Assembly (NCBI GenBank): GCA_008933525.1
Contig: WBUV01000179.1
Location: 1 to 6,791 of the forward strand
DNA: 6,791 nucleotides
DNA from: Bacteroidales bacterium
GTDB lineage: Bacteria > Bacteroidota > Bacteroidia > Bacteroidales > Tenuifilaceae
Reading direction: 5' to 3'
Part shown: positions 1-5,090 of the stretch, piece after piece
How positions within the stretch are numbered: position 1 is the first letter of the stretch
Layout: every line of letters begins with the position of its first letter
Notes under the pieces: model-generated
Database searches by the model: none
What the model was told of the DNA's origin: nothing
The model's input: only the letters and a program-made list of their open reading frames with translations
Program-made: the position numbers and the translations under genes

Positions 1-1
1 C

Positions 2-67
2 TTTTACCTAGTTGCCAAAGTGGCGGGTTGGTTAAAGTTGGTTATTTTCAAGGGTAATTTTAAATAG
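2..67 (+). CDS. Possible C-terminal end of a gene entering from the left (partial)
   Basis: This frame is open from the window edge to a TAG stop and reads FYLVAKVAGWLKLVIFKGNFK. A hydrophobic stretch followed by a basic end would suit the tail of a membrane or membrane-associated protein. Only 21 codons are visible, and another frame is also open over 1-57, so this could be chance in AT-rich DNA. If real, the gene converges on the leftward gene that ends at 437 and the hairpin array lies between their 3' ends, a usual place for such repeats. No family can be named. Confidence 0.3.
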   Translation, partial: FYLVAKVAGWLKLVIFKGNFK

Positions 68-85
68 TTCCTTTTTTATATTTAA

Positions 86-370
86 TGATGCCAGCGGCAT
101 CAATTGTTTGTAGAAATTCTTTGTCAATACAAATTATTCGACTCCTGCCGGAGTCGAATTTCCAAATACGCTTGTAGCTATAAATATTCAATCCCTTTGG
201 GTTTCTGAATTAGGTATATATTTCGCTACCCTGTAGCTCAATCGTTCAGATGTAAATCGCTTTTCTATAAATATTTCGCCGCTAAGCGGCTAATAATTAG
301 CAGCAGAGCTGCGCTACACTTGTAGCAAATGATTAATCACACAAACATAAGCTCCAGCGGAGCGGAACAT
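86..370. repeat. Array of short intergenic hairpin repeats
   Basis: This is the non-coding part of a gene-free stretch of about 370 bases. It holds a series of short, mostly perfect hairpins: TGATGCC/GGCATCA (86-102), ATTCGACTCC/GGAGTCGAAT (136-159), a decayed CCC/GGG stem (193-201), GCTAC/GTAGC (225-237), GCCGC/GCGGC (278-290), GCAGC/GCTGC (300-312), GCTAC/GTAGC (313-326) and GCTCC/GGAGC (351-363). Loops are usually three or four bases. Many hairpin centres are 50-53 bases apart. TTGTAG-like tags recur at 107, 171, 231 and 320, and the 11-mer CTATAAATATT occurs at 178 and 265. Arms change between units but remain complementary, which suggests the fold is kept rather than the sequence. I infer a REP/BIME-like degenerate family of the kind common between Bacteroidota genes. 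The hairpins may stabilise or end transcripts. The remaining bases 371-436 show nothing recognisable. Confidence 0.75.
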
Positions 371-436
371 CACATATAGTTCTTAAAATAATAGTTTTGG
401 AGGATATAAATTATACTTACCATACAAGAATGACTC

Positions 437-847
437 CTAATCCAACTTTTTTAAGAGCACTAAGTTGCTGCTCCAGTAGATAGTAAAGGCAATTAGTCCA
501 GTTAGGAAAACTGCAAGGAGTTCTCCTATACCCAAATTGCGTTCCCAGAATAAATAGGCAAATACTAGTCCCCCAATAAGGCTAACCAGTGCAGTAAAGG
601 GAATAATGGACAGTCCAACAACCTTATTGTTTTTCGCAAACCTTTTCCATATAGGCAGAACAATATAGTACTGAACAATTACCGCTCCAAAAAATGATAT
701 TGGCAGAAAGTATTTAAGCAGATCGGCATCCTTTGCTACAAAACTTAATTCACCGTAGATGGCGAATTTAATTACCACCAAAAGGAAGAGCACGTTGAAT
801 ATTCCTATCATTACCGGAATGGTTGTTTTTGCAATTATCTTTTTCAT
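437..847 (-). CDS. Small four-helix integral membrane protein of unknown function
   Basis: The 136-residue product is almost entirely hydrophobic, with four likely membrane helices at about residues 10-30, 45-67, 79-100 and 108-132. It starts with a lysine-rich MKKIIAK end and finishes LLKKLD, which suits a small inner-membrane protein with short loops. A basic loop (KRFAKNNK, 68-75) separates the second and third helices. I see no catalytic or binding motif and do not recognise the family. The ATG at 847 is chosen because it gives the usual Lys-rich start and sits behind an A-rich leader without Shine-Dalgarno sequence. A later Met at residue 13 would cut into the first helix. The gene is transcribed alone, divergent from the sigma-factor operon, and ends next to the hairpin array, which may serve as its transcript end. 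No clear promoter was found. Confidence 0.7.
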   Translation of the reverse strand: MKKIIAKTTIPVMIGIFNVLFLLVVIKFAIYGELSFVAKDADLLKYFLPISFFGAVIVQYYIVLPIWKRFAKNNKVVGLSIIPFTALVSLIGGLVFAYLFWERNLGIGELLAVFLTGLIAFTIYWSSNLVLLKKLD

Positions 848-987
848 TTTTAGAGGATTTTATTCTAAAAACGCTATCATTTGAAGTTTATTATCTAGAT
901 ATTTATTTACAACCGCCTCAAGGGTTCTTAAGCATGGTTCTTGTTAAATAAACATTTTGAACTAGATGTAATTCACACAAAATCATC

Positions 988-1024
988 AAATTCGTAAATG
1001 TTTTAAAAAAATATTTACGAATTT
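988..1024. promoter_or_regulatory. Long A/T-rich inverted repeat, candidate operator
   Basis: The arms AAATTCGTAAAT (988-999) and ATTTACGAATTT (1013-1024) are perfect complements. Pairing continues inward through one G-T pair and four A-T pairs, giving a 17-bp stem around an AAA loop. It lies 53 bases ahead of the sigma operon start and about 140 bases ahead of the divergent gene. No T-run follows and both flanking genes read away from it, so a terminator is unlikely. A dimeric regulator's operator, possibly of the sigma operon, is the favoured inference. A weak -7-like TAACCTTG lies at 1053-1060, but its spacing to the nearest upstream TTG (1034-1036) is shorter than usual. Confidence 0.45.
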
Positions 1025-1077
1025 TGTAACCAATTGCTCAAGGGGAGCATCTTAACCTTGAACTTAAAAATTTAATT

Positions 1078-1425
1078 ATGGAAGAAGTTATTGCAATTTT
1101 TATTCCAATTGTAGCAATTATTGTTTCAGGCGGAGCTCTAGTATATGCTCTATGGGCACAAAACCGTGAGCGTATGGCGATGATTGAAAAAGGTATGGAT
1201 GTTAGCGAGATTTACAAGAAACGTCCAGGAAATCCTAACTCTGCTGCAAAGTGGGGATTCCTTTTGGTAGGCGTTGCTTTAGGGTTGATTATTGGTGCAA
1301 TTCTAATTCACTACACAGCCCTTTCTGAGCCAGCAGTAATGTTTTCGACAATTTTCTTGTTTGGTGGTTTAGGATTATTGATTTACTACTTTACTATTGG
1401 TAAAAAGAATGGTAAACCCGAGTAG
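1078..1425 (+). CDS. DUF6249-like membrane protein, first gene of the sigma-factor operon
   Basis: The 115-residue protein has three likely membrane helices at about residues 5-27, 58-79 and 84-105. Between the first two is a charged cytoplasmic-type segment containing NRERMAMIEKGMD (29-41), which I recognise as typical of small Bacteroidota membrane proteins annotated DUF6249. The function of that family is not known. The ATG at 1078 follows the A-rich leader AACTTAAAAATTTAATT. The last 17 bases overlap the next gene, the ECF sigma factor, so the two are surely on one transcript and may be translationally coupled. From the context I infer a membrane role in sensing or modulating the stress to which the sigma factor responds, but no residue shows this directly. 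The DUF assignment is from memory of the motif, not from a search. Confidence 0.75.
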   Translation: MEEVIAIFIPIVAIIVSGGALVYALWAQNRERMAMIEKGMDVSEIYKKRPGNPNSAAKWGFLLVGVALGLIIGAILIHYTALSEPAVMFSTIFLFGGLGLLIYYFTIGKKNGKPE

Positions 1426-1984
1426 TTCGTTTACTAAGGGAAATCAACAGGAAGTATTGGAATACCCATCGTTCGATGCTGTTTTTAAGGAGTATCAGAA
1501 TATGGTGTATTCCATTGCTTTTCGTTTTACTGGTAATAGGGACGATGCTTTAGAGGTTGCACAGGAATCATTCATTAGAATTTATAAAGGGTTACCAAAT
1601 TTCAGGGGTGAAAGTAAACTATCAACGTGGATTTATAGAATCACAGTAAACCAAGCATTGATGCATAAGCGGAGTAGCAGAACTTTTGTAGATTTACCAG
1701 AGATATCAGATGATCAGGTTTACTTTGGTGGAATTGCAAATGCTATAGAGATATTGGGTGTTGAGGATAGAAAGCATTTTGTTACAAAAGCATTGGAACA
1801 ACTGGGCGAGATGGATAGCGCCATTCTAATGCTTTACTATATTGAAGATCAGAGTGTGGATGAGATTGCGCAGATTATGCAGTTAACCCAATCGAATGTT
1901 AAGATTAAGCTTTTTAGGGGACGAAACAAGCTACACGAAAAGTTAACCGAGATGTTGAACGTTGAAGTAAAAAACTTACTATGA
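1409..1984 (+). CDS. RNA polymerase sigma factor, ECF subfamily of sigma-70
   Basis: The product (191 residues from this start) has the two-domain layout of group 4 sigma factors. Region 2 spans about residues 22-90 and includes the core-binding and -10 recognition stretch DDALEVAQESFIRIYKGL, then FRGESKLSTWIYRITVNQAL. A linker (91-125) leads to region 4 (about 126-180), with a helix-turn-helix in SVDEIAQIMQLTQSNVKIKL for -35 recognition and the basic follow-up FRGRNKLHEKL. There is no region 1 or 3, and length is usual for the family. I prefer the ATG at 1409. A TTG at 1397 would add only MVKR and deepen the overlap with the upstream gene. The stop overlaps the start of the next gene in an ATGA, which implies coupled translation with the small membrane protein behind it. 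The promoters it recognises cannot be read from this window. Confidence 0.93.
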   Translation: MVNPSSSFTKGNQQEVLEYPSFDAVFKEYQNMVYSIAFRFTGNRDDALEVAQESFIRIYKGLPNFRGESKLSTWIYRITVNQALMHKRSSRTFVDLPEISDDQVYFGGIANAIEILGVEDRKHFVTKALEQLGEMDSAILMLYYIEDQSVDEIAQIMQLTQSNVKIKLFRGRNKLHEKLTEMLNVEVKNLL

Positions 1985-2361
1985 GCACGGTGAATAATAA
2001 GGACAGAGAGTTAAGTCGGATTCTTAACTACGGAATGGCTGAAGCACCCAGCGAGTTAGAACTTATGGTTAAGAAAAGAATTGCAGAGGAATCCGCTGTT
2101 CAACCCAAGCATAGCTATATGGGAATTATTGCTGGCTGGGTGCCCGCTGTAATAAGTATAGTAGGTCTTATTTTTGGAATTATCACCTCAATCTTTGTTT
2201 TATTTCCACAGTTTAGTAGTGCGCTCAAACTCGTAAGTAAAGTGTTGACCTTTATTTTGAGCCCAACCGTGATGATGATTGCACTATCTGTTATACTTTT
2301 AATTTTGATCGATACAATTCTCGAAAAAAGAGTTGGAAAGTCTGCCGTTAAGTTTGGATAA
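1981..2361 (+). CDS. Small membrane protein, candidate anti-sigma factor
   Basis: This 126-residue protein has a charged N-terminal part (1-45) without membrane segments, then hydrophobic stretches at about 47-75 and 89-114 that give two helices, and a short basic tail. The N-terminal ILNYGMAEAPSELELMVKKRI (14-34) resembles the start of small proteins that follow ECF sigma genes in Bacteroidota. It lacks the zinc-binding HxxxCxxC motif of ZAS anti-sigma factors and is too short and different to be FecR-like. Its ATG is fused to the sigma stop codon (ATGA), the arrangement usual for sigma/anti-sigma pairs, where coupling keeps the two in ratio. I infer that the cytoplasmic N-terminus holds the sigma factor at the membrane. 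This rests on position and topology, not on a recognised domain. It ends directly against the stop codon of the convergent gene. Confidence 0.6.
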   Translation: MSTVNNKDRELSRILNYGMAEAPSELELMVKKRIAEESAVQPKHSYMGIIAGWVPAVISIVGLIFGIITSIFVLFPQFSSALKLVSKVLTFILSPTVMMIALSVILLILIDTILEKRVGKSAVKFG

Positions 2362-2817
2362 TTATTCGTTTAGGTTTTCTGCATTAAGATATTTTTCAAG
2401 TATTTCAGCGGTTTTTTCAATTGCATTATTGCAAACCCTGTCGAATAAGCCAGTATCGTTGGCTATTGCGTATTCGTCGGGATTGCTCAGGTCAATTCTA
2501 AGAATTGCGGAACACTGTGCGCTACCAATTGCCTGCTCACATTCAGTAATAAACTCACCAGTTATCAAGTTTGCCCTACTTTTTTTCTCCAATTCGCCAT
2601 GCTTGGCATTACCATATTTTAGTCCTATAATAATTGCACCTGCATTAATTGCTCCACATATATACTGTTTTCGGCCTACACCTCCACCTAGACTGGCACC
2701 AATCTTAAAGCACTCCTCTTCCGATAGTCCAACCATTGGGCCGTATACTGCCAATATTGATTGTGCACACGATGCGCTTTCCATAAAGTATTTAATTGCA
2801 CGTTCACGATTATTCAT
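2362..2817 (-). CDS. C_GCAxxG_C_C family probable redox protein
   Basis: The 151-residue protein matches the small cysteine-rich family named for its C_GCAxxG_C_C pattern, thought to be redox or metal-linked but without an established reaction. Visible landmarks are ASCAQSILAVYG (Cys17), the glycine-rich LGGGVGR (43-49) leading into ICGAINAGAIIIGLKYG (Cys54), EFITECEQAIGSAQC (Cys93, Cys102) and LFDRVCNNAIEKTAEIL (Cys129). Cys36 is an extra cysteine. There is no signal peptide, so it should be cytoplasmic. The family normally shows CGAxxG after the glycine-rich loop; here the glycine position reads Ala, with Gly one residue later. Length is typical. The ATG at 2817 begins a natural N-terminus, MNNRERAIKYF. 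The gene stands alone, and its stop codon directly adjoins the stop of the sigma operon with no terminator between them. No clear promoter is visible in the 188-bp spacer (2818-3005) shared with the divergent gene. Confidence 0.82.
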   Translation of the reverse strand: MNNRERAIKYFMESASCAQSILAVYGPMVGLSEEECFKIGASLGGGVGRKQYICGAINAGAIIIGLKYGNAKHGELEKKSRANLITGEFITECEQAIGSAQCSAILRIDLSNPDEYAIANDTGLFDRVCNNAIEKTAEILEKYLNAENLNE

Positions 2818-3005
2818 ATCGATAATTTATTAATGTTGAAAAAGTATTAATTTTACTTTGAAAAGTAGAGGTTTCATTTAATAATCTGCTTAATTGGAAT
2901 AAACAAAAAATATCGTTGTCTGAGCCTAGTCATATTATAGGATATAAACATAACAAATAATATCTTACATCAATAATAATGTCCTACATAAATGATTTTA
3001 ACCTT

Positions 3006-3533
3006 ATGAAAAAAATTGCACTAATTTGTTTTATATGGATTTTTCTAAATCCTATGTTTGTTTTTAGCCAGCAAGAGAACAACGCATCGTCCGTGAATCT
3101 TGGAATTGGACTTGGAATCGATTATGGTGGTTTATTTGGTGCTCGTTTAACAGTACTTCCTACCGAAAATGTAGCACTTTTTGGATCGTTTGGGTATAAT
3201 CTGATTGGCATTGGATTTAATGCTGGAGGAACTTTTAGGATATCGCCCACCAAAAACGTATGTCCTACAGTTGGATTGATGTATGGCTATAATGCTGTTA
3301 TCAAGATTGTAGGTGCTGAGGAGTATAATAAAACATACTATGGCCCAACAATAAGCTTAGGCCTCGAATTTAGGCCTCAACGGAAAGGATATTGGAATAT
3401 AGAACTTTTGTTACCATTCAGATCCAAAGCATATAAAGATGATCTCGACGATTTAAAGAATGATCCTGCCATCGAACTCAAATCGGAACCATTGCCAGTA
3501 GGATTTAGCGTTGGTTATCATTTTTGGCTATAG
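3006..3533 (+). CDS. Exported beta-barrel-like protein of unknown function
   Basis: From the ATG at 3006 the product has 175 residues and begins with a classical signal peptide: MKKIALICF, a hydrophobic core, and FVFSQ with cleavage likely near residues 21-23. The Cys at residue 8 lies inside the core and is not a lipobox. The mature part alternates hydrophobic and polar residues with many Gly and Tyr, as in LGIGLGIDYGGLFGARL, NLIGIGFNAGGTFRI and YGPTISLGLEFRP, and ends GFSVGYHFWL. This pattern suits a small eight-stranded outer-membrane barrel. The family cannot be named. A start at 2979 would put nine extra residues (MSYINDFNL) in front of the signal peptide and is less likely. The gene lies 84 bases ahead of lpdA, with a possible promoter between, so the two need not be co-transcribed. 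No convincing promoter of its own was found. Confidence 0.72.
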   Translation: MKKIALICFIWIFLNPMFVFSQQENNASSVNLGIGLGIDYGGLFGARLTVLPTENVALFGSFGYNLIGIGFNAGGTFRISPTKNVCPTVGLMYGYNAVIKIVGAEEYNKTYYGPTISLGLEFRPQRKGYWNIELLLPFRSKAYKDDLDDLKNDPAIELKSEPLPVGFSVGYHFWL

Positions 3534-3567
3534 TATTACAAGTTTTTTGGAGGCTTGCTATTTAACA

Positions 3568-3599
3568 TTTTGGCATCCAATATTGTTATACTATTTTTA
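3568..3599 (+). promoter_or_regulatory. Possible Bacteroidota-type promoter for lpdA
   Basis: TTTTG (3568-3572) is followed after 19 bases by TATTTTTA (3592-3599). This fits the Bacteroidota pattern TTTG ... TAnnTTTG with one mismatch at the last base. It would place a transcription start shortly after 3600 and leave a very short leader before the ATG at 3618. The region is AT-rich, so a chance match is possible. Confidence 0.35.
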
Positions 3600-3617
3600 C
3601 AAAAAAAACTAAACGTA

Positions 3618-5006
3618 ATGAACTTTGATATTATAGTTATTGGAAGCGGGCCCGGTGGTTATGTGGCCGCAATTAGAGCAAGCCAACTTGGAATGAAGGT
3701 GGCTGTTGTAGAAAAGGAAAACCTTGGCGGAATTTGCCTTAACTGGGGTTGTATTCCTACTAAAGCCCTTTTAAAGAGCGCTCAGGTTTTCGAGTATGCT
3801 TCGCATGCTGCTGACTATGGCGTACTTGCTGCTGATGTTAATCCAGATTTTGAGAAGATGGTAGCGCGCAGCCGTGGAGTTGCCGATGCCATGAGCAAGG
3901 GTATTCAGTTCCTTTTCAAGAAGAATAACATAACTGTAATTAACGGTTATGGTAAATTAAAAGATAACCATACCGTTGCTGTTACTGCAGCAGATGGAAC
4001 TATTGCTGATTATACTGCAAATCATATCATACTTGCAACAGGAGCCCGCTCACGCGAATTACCTAACTTGAAGCAGGATGGCGTTAAGGTTATTGGCTAT
4101 CGCCAAGCTCTTACACTTCCTAAGCAACCCGCATCGATGGTTGTTGTTGGTTCTGGAGCAATTGGTAGTGAGTTTGCTTACTTCTACAATGCCATAGGAA
4201 CCAAAGTTACCTTGGTTGAGTATCTTCCTAACATTGTTCCTTTGGAGGACGAGGAGGTTAGCAAAACACTTGAGCGTGCATTCAAGAAGGCTGGTATAAC
4301 AGTTAAAACAGAGGCTTCAGTAGAATCCGTTGATACTACAGGCGACCTTTGTAAGGTAAATATTCAAACCAAGAAAGGCGTTGAAGTTGTGGAGGCAGAG
4401 GTTGTTCTTTCTGCAGTTGGTATTGCTCCGAATATTGAAAATATTGGACTTGAGGAGTTAGGTATTATTGTGGAGAAGGGCAGAGTTAAGGTTGATGAGT
4501 TTTACCGTACAAATGTTGAAGGAGTTTACGCCATTGGCGATATAGTTCAAGGTCCTGCATTAGCACACGTAGCATCGGCCGAGGGAATTGTTTGTGTTGA
4601 GAAGATTGCAGGTCAAGATCCTCATCCTGTCGATTACAAAAATATTCCTGGCTGTACCTACACAACACCTGAGGTTTCGTCGGTTGGTATGACGGAGAAA
4701 GCAGCGAAAGAGGCAGGTTACGAGATTAAGGTTGGCAAATTCCCATTCACCGCATCGGGAAAAGCCACTGCAGCGGGAATGCGCGATGGTTTTGTAAAGT
4801 TGATTTTCGATGCTAAGTACGGCGAACTTTTAGGTGCTCACATGATTGGCGGAAATGTTACCGAGATGATTGCCGAGCTTGTTGTTGCCCGCCATTTAGA
4901 AACTACAGGGCACGAGCTTATCAAGAGTATACACCCACACCCAACCATGAGTGAGGCTGTTATGGAAGCCGCTGCTGCAGCATATGGCGAGGCAATTCAT
5001 ATCTAA
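3618..5006 (+). CDS. lpdA: Dihydrolipoamide dehydrogenase (E3)
   Basis: This 462-residue flavoenzyme oxidises protein-bound dihydrolipoamide and passes electrons through FAD to NAD+. It serves pyruvate, 2-oxoglutarate or branched-chain 2-oxoacid dehydrogenase complexes and the glycine cleavage system in the cytoplasm. The order of parts is complete: FAD-binding GSGPGG (9-14), redox-active disulfide GGICLNWGCIPTK (Cys40 and Cys45), NAD-binding GSGAIG (178-183) with acidic Glu201 favouring NAD over NADP, the second FAD site YAIGD (304-308), and the C-terminal interface with catalytic HPHPTMSE (His441, Glu446). The ATG at 3618 puts the FAD motif at the usual distance from the N-terminus. No E1, E2 or glycine-cleavage gene is in the window, so which complex it serves is not shown. 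Its base composition looks less AT-rich than its neighbours, as expected for a well-expressed gene. A terminator follows. Confidence 0.97.
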   Translation: MNFDIIVIGSGPGGYVAAIRASQLGMKVAVVEKENLGGICLNWGCIPTKALLKSAQVFEYASHAADYGVLAADVNPDFEKMVARSRGVADAMSKGIQFLFKKNNITVINGYGKLKDNHTVAVTAADGTIADYTANHIILATGARSRELPNLKQDGVKVIGYRQALTLPKQPASMVVVGSGAIGSEFAYFYNAIGTKVTLVEYLPNIVPLEDEEVSKTLERAFKKAGITVKTEASVESVDTTGDLCKVNIQTKKGVEVVEAEVVLSAVGIAPNIENIGLEELGIIVEKGRVKVDEFYRTNVEGVYAIGDIVQGPALAHVASAEGIVCVEKIAGQDPHPVDYKNIPGCTYTTPEVSSVGMTEKAAKEAGYEIKVGKFPFTASGKATAAGMRDGFVKLIFDAKYGELLGAHMIGGNVTEMIAELVVARHLETTGHELIKSIHPHPTMSEAVMEAAAAAYGEAIHI

Positions 5007-5028
5007 GAGACTAGAAATACATGAATAA

Positions 5029-5052
5029 AGCACTCATCTCGAGATGAGCGCT
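5029..5052. repeat. Palindrome between lpdA and its terminator
   Basis: CTCATCTCGAGATGAG (5033-5048) is a perfect 16-base palindrome. Outside one A/C mismatch (5032/5049) the pairing resumes with AGC (5029-5031) and GCT (5050-5052). As RNA it would form a hairpin with a TCGA tetraloop just ahead of the stronger terminator stem. It may protect the lpdA mRNA 3' end or bind a protein, but nothing in the sequence decides this. Confidence 0.55.
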
Positions 5053-5061
5053 AGCAAAACA

Positions 5062-5085
5062 AAAGAGCGGGGAAACCCGCTCTTT
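5062..5085. terminator. Bidirectional rho-independent terminator
   Basis: AAAGAGCGGG (5062-5071) pairs perfectly with CCCGCTCTTT (5076-5085) around a GAAA tetraloop. The stem ends in A/T pairs. On the minus strand it is followed by a T-rich tract (the complement of AGCAAAACAAAA), which makes it strong for the leftward gene. On the plus strand only TTTCTGT follows, weaker but adequate for lpdA. It lies between the two convergent genes, five bases from the leftward gene's stop codon. Confidence 0.88.
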
Positions 5086-5090
5086 CTGTA

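Noticed and set aside
27..44. GTTGGTTA direct repeat at 27-34 and 37-44
   Set aside because: It is only eight bases and may lie in the coding tail of a partial gene.
86..370. CRISPR array
   Set aside because: The repeated stems differ in sequence, spacing is irregular (22 to 53 bases), and no constant 25-40-base direct repeat or cas gene is present.
430..483. Short plus-strand ORF from an ATG downstream of GGAGG at 399-403
   Set aside because: The GGAGG is far too distant, only 17 codons follow, and the frame runs antisense to the membrane-protein gene's 3' end.
923..942. Direct repeat GGTTCTT at 923-929 and 936-942, 13 bases apart
   Set aside because: Seven bases twice is too short to separate from chance in this spacer.
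1397..1408. TTG start giving a sigma factor four residues longer
   Set aside because: An ATG at 1409 is available, the extra residues add no conserved part, and the overlap with the upstream gene would grow.
2333..2833. 166-residue plus-strand open frame over the redox gene
   Set aside because: It is the complement of the C_GCAxxG_C_C gene, whose conserved motifs show that the minus strand is coding.
2979..3005. Earlier ATG for the barrel-like protein
   Set aside because: It would place nine polar residues before an otherwise perfect MKK signal peptide.
3549..3617. GGAGG followed by TTG at 3555 as the lpdA start
   Set aside because: The spacing of one base is too short for a ribosome site, and the 21-residue extension is foreign to the family, which starts just before the FAD-binding glycine motif.
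4486..4668. Minus-strand 60-codon open frame
   Set aside because: It lies wholly inside lpdA in the antisense direction and has no protein-like features.
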